Both the position numbers and the translations under genes were made by a program. From CAZVEV01 sp964625865 (GTDB lineage: Bacteria; Planctomycetota; Phycisphaerae; SM23-33), in the NCBI GenBank assembly GCA_964625865.1, contig CAZVEV010000259.1:1-9133 (forward strand): 9,133 bases of DNA, in the 5' to 3' direction. The notes beneath the pieces are model-generated. The model saw only the letters and a program-made list of their open reading frames with translations, had not been told where the DNA came from and did not search any database. How positions within the stretch are numbered: the stretch's first letter is position 1; each line of letters opens with the position of its first letter. This document shows positions 1-5,749 of the stretch, piece by piece.

Positions 1-563
1 ACCCATTCGCCAAAGGACGCGAAAACGCGCGCGACCACCCGGTCAGCCCTGATTCCCGTACAGGAGTATTATACACGCGTCTTGCGACGGAACCACTTGT
101 TTTTCAAGATGTTGTGATCGTCCGTCCGGGCAAGACGCCGCCGGGCAGGCCTCACCGGACCGTGCTATGCGCGCAGTTTTGGAGATATGCGCTCAGGGCA
201 GTCATACGCCCGATGGATCATCCGCTTCGAAGGTTCCGTCAAGAACAATCTCCCACGGTTTGCCCCGCGTGCCGGGGGCGAGCGAGAGGGCCGACAGTCA
301 ATGAAAACAAGGATGAGCGGTGTCGCGAGATTGCCGGAAGGAGACAGCAGGAAAAGTCGCCAAAAGGGCGAGTGTAAAGCGGTTGGCGCGCACGGAATGT
401 CGGAACGCGGAATTGCGTGGCCCTGTTTGTGTAATCAATTATTTTAACAAACCTTACGGCAGCGACAGAGGTTGGCGGCCTGACGGGAAGAGGTCTCAAA
501 GCGCCAGCCGGCGCCAACCGCGCGGTCAGCGGGTTATTTTGCGGAAAAGCGACGATTCGCGGG
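1..563. other. Left intergenic region, no gene recognised
   Basis: No reading frame here looks like a protein: the open frames give arginine- and proline-rich translations without domains, and the longer ones run into the antisense of the kinase gene. There is an A+T-rich island at about 430-452 in otherwise GC-rich DNA, flanked by a 6-bp inverted repeat (GTTTGT at 425-430, ACAAAC at 447-452), which could be a promoter or operator. An 8-bp inverted repeat (GGTTGGCG at 470-477, CGCCAACC at 512-519) lies between the island and the kinase stop codon. The stretch could be the upstream region of a gene beyond the left edge, but nothing proves this. Confidence 0.5.
498..514 (-). terminator. Weak candidate terminator downstream of the kinase
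   Basis: Read on the minus strand, about 50 nt past the kinase stop codon, there is a 5-bp stem GCGCC/GGCGC with a GGCT loop followed by only three T residues. The stem is short and the T tract minimal, so this is a weak call. No better intrinsic terminator is visible between the stop codon and the A+T-rich island. Confidence 0.2.
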
Positions 564-1604
564 TCAGGTTATCGACGGCTGAAATGGGTAGGTCTCCGCC
601 AGGGCGAGGGTCTCGGCCAGGGTGGTGCAGGCCTCGGTACAGCCGGCCCGGGACAGGCTCATCGCCGCGGCACAGACCGCCAGGGTCAGGCTCCTGCCGA
701 CGTCCCACCCCTCGTGGATGCCCAGCAGCATGCCCGAGCAGAACGCATCGCCCGCCCCCGCGGCGCCCTTGATGTAGCCGGGGGGCAGTTGCAGCGAGGG
801 CTGCCACGTCTCAGCCCCGTCGGCGGTCAGGACGTAGCCGCCCTCGGGCATGTGGATGCAGACCAGTCGCCCCACGCCGAGGGCCAGCAGGTCGGCGGCC
901 GAGGCCCGGATGGCGTCGATGTCGGGCTTCTCGCCCGGCTTGAGGTCGTGCCCCGTCGTCCGCCCGGCTTCGATCTCGTTCAGGATCGCGTAGTCGGTGT
1001 ACTTCAGTGCGGGGGTGACGATGCGGGCGAAACGGTCGCTGTCCTCGCTGACCACGTCGATGCTGGTCTGGATGCCGGCGTCCTGGAAGCGCTTGAGCAG
1101 TCCGGCGGCGGCCGTGCCGTGCTCGTGGTCCGGCTCGTCCATGCGGTCCAGCAGCAGCAGGTAGCCGAAGTGCACCAGGCGCGCGGAGATATCGTCGACG
1201 GGCACGTGCTCGGGGGCGAACAGGGCGTTGGCGCCGCGGTTGTGGAAGAACGTCCGCCGCCCGGTGGCCTCGACGACCATGACGTTGGTGTACGACGTGG
1301 GCGCCGCCTCGCTGGTGGTCAGTCCCGCCGTGTCGATGCCGTTGGCCGCGCAGTCGGCGCGGATGAACTCGCCGTCGGCGTCGTCGCCGATCAGGCCGAT
1401 CGCCTCGAGGGGGATCGCCTGGTCGCCGTCAGCGGGGCCGAACTTGGCGATGTCGAGGAGGCAGTTGTAGGGCGCCCCGCCCGTGCCGCGTTCCTCGTTG
1501 ACGATGTTCGACAGCGTCTCTTCCTGCGGCCAGCGGTCGCAGATGTACAGGTGGTCGATAATCCAGTTGCCCCCGCCGGCGATGCCACGTCGTTCCTGAC
1601 TCAT
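564..1604 (-). CDS. PfkB/ribokinase-family carbohydrate kinase
   Basis: A 346-aa cytoplasmic kinase of the PfkB/ribokinase superfamily, which phosphorylates a sugar or related small molecule using ATP. The N-terminal substrate-binding glycine motif is seen as GTGGAPYN (residues 40-47). The C-terminal anion-hole and catalytic-base motif is seen as GAAGAGDAF (280-288), with D286 the expected catalytic base. The usual DTxGAGD form has lost its first Asp (Gly280 here), which suggests a divergent subfamily rather than a dead enzyme because the GAGD core is intact. Length is normal for the family. The start is the ATG at 1604, because AGGGAG sits 5 nt upstream on the minus strand; an in-frame ATG further upstream (1661) has no such support. 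The gene lies 72 nt downstream of the PocR-AraC regulator on the same strand, so the two are probably co-transcribed. Substrate is unknown; a sugar released by the divergent oxidoreductase/DUF1080 genes is a reasonable guess. Confidence 0.88.
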   Translation of the reverse strand: MSQERRGIAGGGNWIIDHLYICDRWPQEETLSNIVNEERGTGGAPYNCLLDIAKFGPADGDQAIPLEAIGLIGDDADGEFIRADCAANGIDTAGLTTSEAAPTSYTNVMVVEATGRRTFFHNRGANALFAPEHVPVDDISARLVHFGYLLLLDRMDEPDHEHGTAAAGLLKRFQDAGIQTSIDVVSEDSDRFARIVTPALKYTDYAILNEIEAGRTTGHDLKPGEKPDIDAIRASAADLLALGVGRLVCIHMPEGGYVLTADGAETWQPSLQLPPGYIKGAAGAGDAFCSGMLLGIHEGWDVGRSLTLAVCAAAMSLSRAGCTEACTTLAETLALAETYPFQPSIT

Positions 1605-1676
1605 GGGTTCTCCCTTGCTCAAAACCGCGAGCATGATACGGGGCGGGGAGGCTGAAGGCAAGCCGCCCGTGGTACT

Positions 1677-2528
1677 CTACACCGCCTGCCTGCATCGTCG
1701 CATCGCTTCGCTGGGCGGGAAGCCGCGGTGCTTTCTGTACAGACGCGAGAAGTAGTACGGGTCCTGGAAGCCCAACTCGAACGCGATCTCCCGAATGGTC
1801 ACGTCCTTTCGCTGGCGGAACAATTCGTCGGCCAGGTCGAGCTTGGCCTCGATCTGGTACTGCAGGAAGCTCTTGCCCATCGTCTGCTTGAACACGTGCG
1901 AGAAGCTCGAGACGCTCCGGTGAAGCAGGCGCGCCGCCTCGGTCGTCGTCAGCGTCTGGGTGGGGTGCTCGGCCATGTACGTCAGCAGCGGCTGAACCGG
2001 GTCCACGCCGCCGACGGCGATCATGCGCTGCGAGATGACGAAGTTGACCAGCACGGAGAAGATGCCCATGATGTCGCGCACCTGCTGGCGCGAGTAACGG
2101 GGCGCCTCGTCGAACGCGGCGGTCAGCTCATCCGTGCCGTAGCGCTCGTCCCACAGCCTGCGGATCGCAGCGCTCGGCGCCCTGCCGGTCCGGAACTGGC
2201 CGATCATCATGTACCCGATAATCCGCTGCCCGCTCCGCACGGCCATGCACCCGTCCACCATGCCGGCGTGGCACCGATAGGAGACCGACTCCTGCGACGT
2301 GGCCGCCCTCTGCCATCCCCGCCGGTCGCATGCCATGCACTTGTCGGTCAGGCCCAGACGGCCGCGGACCAGCCGGCAGAACTTCGCGTGGGGTTTGTTC
2401 TCACCGACCTGGAGTTCCCGCCCGTCCGGGGCGAGGAAGCACAAGCGCACGCCGAGCAGGCGGGAGAAGTGGTCCAGGGCTTGTCGAATATCGCCCTGAA
2501 AAATGAAGCGCATCTCGTGTGTGGACAT
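1677..2528 (-). CDS. AraC-family transcriptional regulator with PocR sensor domain
   Basis: A 283-aa cytoplasmic one-component regulator. Residues about 6-150 match the PocR ligand-sensing domain: a GVRLCFLAPDG start, Cys51, a CMACD segment (Cys64, Cys67), then YRCHAGMVDG (Cys86-His87) and the IIGYMMIGQF strand. Residues about 180-280 form the AraC DNA-binding domain with two helix-turn-helices, TTTEAARLLHRSVSSFSHVF and a second one around IREIAFELGFQDPYYFSRLY. PocR domains are known as small-molecule sensors in regulators of diol use; the ligand here is unknown. The first ATG (2528) has no clear Shine-Dalgarno; a second in-frame ATG at 2513 is also possible. The gene is divergent from the oxidoreductase operon, with a 16-bp direct-repeat operator starting 20 nt upstream of the start codon, so it probably controls both that operon and itself. 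Confidence 0.92.
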   Translation of the reverse strand: MSTHEMRFIFQGDIRQALDHFSRLLGVRLCFLAPDGRELQVGENKPHAKFCRLVRGRLGLTDKCMACDRRGWQRAATSQESVSYRCHAGMVDGCMAVRSGQRIIGYMMIGQFRTGRAPSAAIRRLWDERYGTDELTAAFDEAPRYSRQQVRDIMGIFSVLVNFVISQRMIAVGGVDPVQPLLTYMAEHPTQTLTTTEAARLLHRSVSSFSHVFKQTMGKSFLQYQIEAKLDLADELFRQRKDVTIREIAFELGFQDPYYFSRLYRKHRGFPPSEAMRRCRQAV

Positions 2529-2534
2529 GGTTTG

Positions 2535-2563
2535 ATATTACAGGCTGTTTGCAGGAACGTCCA
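2535..2563 (-). promoter_or_regulatory. Candidate promoter of the PocR-AraC gene
   Basis: On the minus strand TAATAT (2535-2540) resembles a -10 box. A TGGACG hexamer (2558-2563) lies exactly 17 bp upstream and could serve as -35. The -10 box ends 6 nt before the ATG at 2528, so transcription would start at or next to the start codon and give a leaderless message, which fits the missing ribosome-binding site. The -35 lies inside the first operator half-site, so a bound regulator could block its own promoter. This is a prediction from spacing and similarity only. Confidence 0.4.
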
Positions 2564-2590
2564 TCATTATTGCAGAGATGTCCATTTATC
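2547..2590 (+). promoter_or_regulatory. Direct-repeat operator, copy 1
   Basis: Two 16-bp half-sites lie in direct repeat: TTGCAGGAACGTCCAT (2549-2564) and TTGCAGAGATGTCCAT (2570-2585). The start-to-start distance is 21 bp, two helical turns, the usual arrangement for AraC-family proteins that bind one face of DNA. The 44-bp block matches 8957-9000 with two substitutions. It lies between the divergent PocR-AraC gene and the exported oxidoreductase gene, so the adjacent regulator is the natural candidate to bind it. That assignment is inferred; the repeat itself is seen directly. Confidence 0.8.
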
Positions 2591-2613
2591 GTCCCCGCGG
2601 CGGGGCGTAAGCT
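2585..2613 (+). promoter_or_regulatory. Candidate class-II-type promoter of the oxidoreductase operon
   Basis: TTTATC (2585-2590) as -35 and TAAGCT (2608-2613) as -10 are separated by 17 bp. Both are poor matches to the housekeeping consensus, as expected of a promoter needing an activator. The proximal operator half-site ends on the first base of the -35, the classic position for AraC-type activators. The second operator copy has hexamers at exactly the same offsets (TTTATC and TAGACT). The spacer contains a perfect palindrome CCCCGC-G-GCGGGG (2593-2605). The predicted start lies about 58 nt before the gene's ATG. Confidence 0.5.
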
Positions 2614-2677
2614 ATTAGGATTCCGGTTCGCCTGCGGGCGGGCCTTGTGCAGACGACTTGGGAAAGGACACGCGACG

Positions 2678-3997
2678 ATGAGCGAGACGCACAACGGGCG
2701 GTTGAGTCGGCGGGGTCTCCTGGGGCGGACGGCGGTGGGGGCCGGCAGCCTCCTTGCGGCCCCGTACGTGATCACCTCGACGGCCCTGGGCGCCCCGGAC
2801 CGGGCGCCGGCGAGCGAACGCATCGTGATGGGCGGGATCGGCCTGGGTGGGCGAGGGTCGAGCGACCTGCGCTGGATGCTGCCCGAGAAGGACGTGCAGT
2901 TCGTCGCCGTCTGCGACGTCCGGCGCGCTCGCCGGGACGGCGCCAAGCGGGCCATCGACGCCAAGAACGGCAACACCGACTGCAAGACGTACATCGACCT
3001 GCGCGAGATCCTTTCCGAGCGCACGGACATCGACGCGATGCTGATCGCCACCGGCGACCGGTGGCATGCCCTGGCGGCGACGCTGGCGATGAAGGCGGGC
3101 AAGGACGTGTTCTGCGAGAAGCCGGGCACGATGACCATCGCCGAAGGCCGAGCCCTCGTCAACGCCGCCAAGCGCTACGGCCGCGTGTTCCAGAGCGGCA
3201 TGCAGCGACTGAGCGAGCCGAAATTCATCTTCCCCACGGAGATGGCGCGCCGCGGCATGCTGGGCAAGCTGCACACGGTTCGCGCCCACATGTGGCCGCG
3301 CGTGCAGGACGTGACGAAGAACGACTGGCTGCCCGCCAAGCCCGAGCCGGCCCGGACCGAACTGGACTGGGACCTGTGGCTGGGCCCCGTGCCGTGGCGC
3401 CCCTACAACCCGGGATACATCGGCGGGTGCGGCGCGTGGGGGATCTACTGGGACCTTGCCGCCGGCGTGGCGGGGTGGGGCAGTCACACGTTCGCGCAGT
3501 GCCAGATGGCCTCGAACAACGAACTGACCTCGCCGATCGAGTACACGTATCCGAACAACAAGTCGGGGGCGAACATGGTCGTGCGGTTCGCCAACGACGT
3601 GAAGATGGTGCTCGAGTTCAAGGGATGGCGCGGCACGTGCGGGGTGAAATTCGAGGGCACTGAAGGGTGGGCCTCGGTCGCCGACGGCTACTCGAAGGCC
3701 GACCTGTCCGACCCGGCCTTCCTGGATCTGCAGAAGAAGGTGATGAGCCAATACGCCGCCGAGTCCCAACGCCCCTTCAGCCACGTCAAGGACTTCCTGG
3801 CCTGCGTCAAGAGTCGGCGCCAGCCCATCGCGAACCCCGAAGTGATGCACCGGTCGATGAGCACCAACCACGCGATCAACATCTGCCTGGCCCTGGGACG
3901 CGACCTGAAGTGGGACCCGGCCAAGGAAGAGTTCATCGGCGACGACGAGGCCAATCGCATGCGGTCGCGCGCCATACGCCAGCCGTGGCGATTCTAG
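2678..3997 (+). CDS. Tat-exported Gfo/Idh/MocA-family oxidoreductase (first paralogue)
   Basis: A 439-aa NAD(P)-dependent oxidoreductase exported by the Tat pathway. The N-terminus carries the twin-arginine motif SRRGLLG (residues 10-16), a hydrophobic stretch to about residue 37, and PYVITSTALGAP before the mature part. The Rossmann fold begins near residue 52 with GIGLGGRG (53-60). The family's EKP motif is E147-K148-P149, with Lys148 the expected catalytic lysine. A conserved His270 sits in GWGSHTFAQ. The family oxidises or reduces sugar hydroxyls, and exported members normally carry a tightly bound cofactor because Tat moves folded proteins. The start at 2678 is chosen because AAAGGA lies 9 nt upstream and the Tat signal begins there; the frame stays open upstream to 2519 but only through the operator and promoter. 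First gene of the rightward set, 107 bp before its paralogue. Confidence 0.92.
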   Translation: MSETHNGRLSRRGLLGRTAVGAGSLLAAPYVITSTALGAPDRAPASERIVMGGIGLGGRGSSDLRWMLPEKDVQFVAVCDVRRARRDGAKRAIDAKNGNTDCKTYIDLREILSERTDIDAMLIATGDRWHALAATLAMKAGKDVFCEKPGTMTIAEGRALVNAAKRYGRVFQSGMQRLSEPKFIFPTEMARRGMLGKLHTVRAHMWPRVQDVTKNDWLPAKPEPARTELDWDLWLGPVPWRPYNPGYIGGCGAWGIYWDLAAGVAGWGSHTFAQCQMASNNELTSPIEYTYPNNKSGANMVVRFANDVKMVLEFKGWRGTCGVKFEGTEGWASVADGYSKADLSDPAFLDLQKKVMSQYAAESQRPFSHVKDFLACVKSRRQPIANPEVMHRSMSTNHAINICLALGRDLKWDPAKEEFIGDDEANRMRSRAIRQPWRF

Positions 3998-3998
3998 G

Positions 3999-4068
3999 GA
4001 ATTTTAGATTGTAGATTTCTTGCCCTGAGCGATGTCGAAGGGACGATTTTAGATTTTGGATTTGAGAT
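3999..4068 (+). repeat. A+T-rich GATTT-type degenerate repeat in the intergenic gap
   Basis: Starting 2 nt after the stop codon, short units based on TTTAGATT and GATTT recur: GAATTTTAGATT (3999-4010), TAGATTT (4012-4018) and GATTTTAGATTTTGGATTT (4045-4063). The exact 12-mer GAATTTTAGATT recurs just after the stop codon of the next gene (5427-5438). A different short repeat (4023-4042) is embedded in it. No function is evident. Confidence 0.6.
4023..4042. repeat. Short CCCTGAGC...GTCGAAGGG intergenic repeat
   Basis: The 20-bp sequence starts CCCTGAGC and ends GTCGAAGGG, with CCCT and AGGG able to pair at the ends. From memory, very similar sequences are scattered between genes in many unrelated environmental bacteria; this recollection was not checked. 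It interrupts the GATTT-type repeat. It might act as a small hairpin in the operon message, but the stem is only 4 bp. Confidence 0.5.
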
Positions 4069-4082
4069 AGGCGAATCTGTTG

Positions 4083-4097
4083 GACCTCCGGAAGGAG
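4083..4097 (+). promoter_or_regulatory. Shine-Dalgarno within a small inverted repeat (second oxidoreductase)
   Basis: The sequence GACCTCCGGAAGGAG ends 7 nt before the ATG at 4105. CTCC can pair with the GGAG Shine-Dalgarno around a GGAA loop. The same 15-mer with one substitution in the loop precedes the DUF1080 gene (5727-5741). This fixes both start codons and may modestly limit ribosome access. Confidence 0.65.
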
Positions 4098-4104
4098 ACG
4101 CACT

Positions 4105-5424
4105 ATGAAGAGCAAGGCAAACGAAAACGTGACTCGGCGCGGATTCCTGCGCGGCGCTGCGGCGGCGGGCGCGATGGTTGCCGCCCCGTACGTGATTACC
4201 TCCGATGCGCTCGGCCGCGACGGGCGACCGCCGGCCAGTGAACGCATCGTCGCCGGGGCGATCGGCATCCGCGGGCGGGGCATGCACGACCTGCGGTGGA
4301 TGATGACCAACAAGGACGTGCAGTTCGTCGCGATCTGTGACGTCCAGAAGCGCCAGCGCCTCTCGGTCAAGGCCCACGTCGACAAGAGCTACGGCAACAC
4401 CGACTGCAAGATGTACAGCGACCTGCGCACATTCCTGCCCGGGCGCCCCGACATCGACGTGATCCTGACGGCCACCGGGGATCGGTGGCACGCGATGGCG
4501 AGCATCATGTCGATGCGGGCGGGCAAGGACGTGTACACCGAGAAGCCCTCGTCCATGACGATCGCCGAAGGCCAGGCCGTCGTCAAGACCGCCAAGCGCT
4601 ACGGACGCGTCTACCAGACCGGCACGCAGCGCCTCAGCGAACCGAACCACGTGTTCGCGATCGAGATGGCCCGCACCGGGCGGCTGGGCAAGATCCACAC
4701 CGCCTATGCCCACATCGCCCCGTGGGACGCCGCCGAAATGCGCCACGACTGGTTGCCCGCCCAGCCCCTGCCGCCCAAGGACGAGGTCGACTGGGACGCC
4801 TGGCTGGGCCCGTGCCCGTGGCGGCCGTACAACGAGGCCTACGTCCGCGGGCGATGGCGCGGCCACTACGACTTCCACACCAGTTGCATCGGCGAGTGGG
4901 GCGCCCACACGTTCGCCCAGGCCCAGGCGGGCCTGGACTGCCTCAACACCGCCCCGGTGGCGTACGAATACGTCAAGAACAGCAGCGGCGACGGCATGGT
5001 GACGCACTTCGCCAACGGCGTGAAGCTGATCCTGTCGCGCGGCAGAAAGTACTGGAGCGGCTCGTGCGGCGAGCGGTTCGACGGCCCGGAAGGCTGGGCC
5101 GCGGCGGCCGACGGGTACTCCAAGCCCGCCGTCTCGAACCCCGCGATGCTCGGGGAGTACAAGAAGGTCATCAGCGAGTACGTCGCCCGCACGGGACGCT
5201 CGTTGGACCACATGCGGAACTTCCTCGATTGCGTCAAGACGCGCCGCCAGACCGTGGCGAACGCCGCCGTGATGCACTGGTCGATGACGACGGTCCATGC
5301 GGCGAACATCTGCATGTGGCTGAAGCGCGACTTGAAGTACGATCCTGTGAAGGAAGAGTTCATCAACGACGACGAGGCCAACCGGCTTCGCTCCCGCGCG
5401 ATCCGCCAGCCGTGGCGACTGTAG
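4105..5424 (+). CDS. Tat-exported Gfo/Idh/MocA-family oxidoreductase (second paralogue)
   Basis: A 439-aa paralogue of the preceding gene, identical in length and clearly similar throughout. It has a Tat signal TRRGFLRG (residues 10-17) followed by an alanine-rich hydrophobic segment, then a Rossmann start AGAIGIRGRG (50-59), which has Arg56 where the first copy has Gly. The EKP motif is at 146-148, with Lys147 the expected catalytic lysine, and His268 sits in EWGAHTFAQ. Both proteins end in a near-identical tail RSRAIRQPWR plus one residue. The main divergence is the segment before the conserved histidine: GHYDFHTSCIGEW here against GIYWDLAAGVAGW in the first copy, suggesting different substrates or heterodimer roles. 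A strong ribosome-binding site lies 7 nt upstream. Probably co-transcribed with the first copy across a 107-bp gap. Acts outside the cytoplasm. Confidence 0.92.
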   Translation: MKSKANENVTRRGFLRGAAAAGAMVAAPYVITSDALGRDGRPPASERIVAGAIGIRGRGMHDLRWMMTNKDVQFVAICDVQKRQRLSVKAHVDKSYGNTDCKMYSDLRTFLPGRPDIDVILTATGDRWHAMASIMSMRAGKDVYTEKPSSMTIAEGQAVVKTAKRYGRVYQTGTQRLSEPNHVFAIEMARTGRLGKIHTAYAHIAPWDAAEMRHDWLPAQPLPPKDEVDWDAWLGPCPWRPYNEAYVRGRWRGHYDFHTSCIGEWGAHTFAQAQAGLDCLNTAPVAYEYVKNSSGDGMVTHFANGVKLILSRGRKYWSGSCGERFDGPEGWAAAADGYSKPAVSNPAMLGEYKKVISEYVARTGRSLDHMRNFLDCVKTRRQTVANAAVMHWSMTTVHAANICMWLKRDLKYDPVKEEFINDDEANRLRSRAIRQPWRL

Positions 5425-5426
5425 AA

Positions 5427-5470
5427 GAATTTTAGATTTACGATCTACGATTCTAGACTTGCGATTGATG
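5427..5470 (+). repeat. GATTT-type degenerate repeat after the second oxidoreductase
   Basis: Begins 2 nt after the stop codon with GAATTTTAGATT (5427-5438), identical to 3999-4010, then continues as looser units (ACGATCT, ACGATTC, GCGATTG). Its placement just after two paralogous stop codons could mean it was carried along when the gene duplicated, or that such repeats accumulate at gene ends. Confidence 0.55.
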
Positions 5471-5500
5471 AAAAGAGTTGACGGATGTGGAAGCCAATGC

Positions 5501-5668
5501 CACCACCGGGCTTGTCCCGGTGGAGCACTGATTCGTCACTAGCCGGAGAATCCCGCCCCTCCCCCTCCTCCCCCCCCCCCCCCGGGGGGGGGGGGGGGGG
5601 GGGGGGGCGAGCCGTGGCGTCGGCGGCTAGTGACGAATCACCGTTCCACGGGGACAAGCCCCGTGGTG
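5501..5668. repeat. REPIN-like inverted repeat with hairpin-tipped arms
   Basis: Two 45-bp arms (5501-5545 and 5624-5668) are inverted copies differing at five positions. Each arm contains its own hairpin: stem CCACCGGG/CCCGGTGG with loop CTTGT on the left, and stem CCACGGGG/CCCCGTGG with an ACAAG loop (the complement of CTTGT) on the right. Two of the five differences are paired positions inside that stem, so the change is compensatory and keeps pairing. The rest of the arm (TGATTCGTCACTAGCCG) is identical. The centre is a C-run/G-run. The architecture resembles REPIN elements, which are two REP hairpins in opposite orientation. It fills most of the 325-bp gap before the DUF1080 gene. No RAYT transposase is in the window. 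Confidence 0.75.
5570..5607. repeat. C14/G24 homopolymer tract
   Basis: Fourteen C residues (5570-5583) are followed directly by twenty-four G residues (5584-5607), with a further C-rich stretch from about 5551. Such a tract can fold into a perfect hairpin or a G-quadruplex and is prone to length change by slippage. It lies 142 bp upstream of the DUF1080 start codon at the centre of the inverted repeat. Assembly or base-calling error is a real possibility, and the exact lengths should not be trusted. Confidence 0.7.
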
Positions 5669-5726
5669 ACGCAATAACCGTTGCATATGAGTGAAGTATT
5701 ACGACTTGTGATCGGACGCACCAACA

Positions 5727-5741
5727 GACCTCCAGAAGGAG
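5727..5741 (+). promoter_or_regulatory. Shine-Dalgarno within a small inverted repeat (DUF1080 gene)
   Basis: GACCTCCAGAAGGAG ends 8 nt before the ATG at 5750 and matches the element at 4083-4097 in 14 of 15 bases. AGAAGGAG is a strong ribosome-binding site and decides the start at 5750 over the in-frame ATG codons at 5681 and 5687. CTCC can pair with GGAG. Confidence 0.65.
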
Positions 5742-5749
5742 CTAATAGA

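Noticed and set aside
1..6. Leftward gene start at the extreme left edge (ATG read on the minus strand at 6)
   Set aside because: Only two codons are visible and there is no ribosome-binding site upstream.
239..517. Leftward 92-codon frame downstream of the kinase
   Set aside because: No motif, no convincing ribosome-binding site, and it covers the A+T-rich island; unlikely to be coding.
320..772. Rightward reading frame at the left end, overlapping the kinase 3' end
   Set aside because: Arginine- and proline-rich translation typical of random GC-rich DNA, and more than a third of it is antisense to the kinase.
714..1655. Long rightward open frame opposite the kinase
   Set aside because: Antisense frame kept open by high GC; the minus strand has full PfkB motifs and a ribosome-binding site.
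2519..2677. N-terminal extension of the first oxidoreductase upstream of 2678
   Set aside because: The frame is open but runs through the operator and promoter; the Tat signal and Shine-Dalgarno both place the start at 2678.
5485..5694. Small rightward frame through the C/G tract encoding a polyglycine stretch
   Set aside because: It is only the translation of the inverted repeat and homopolymer.
5681..5749. Upstream ATG codons (5681, 5687) as the start of the DUF1080 protein
   Set aside because: The strong AGAAGGAG site and the signal peptide place the start at 5750; the upstream residues would precede the signal peptide.
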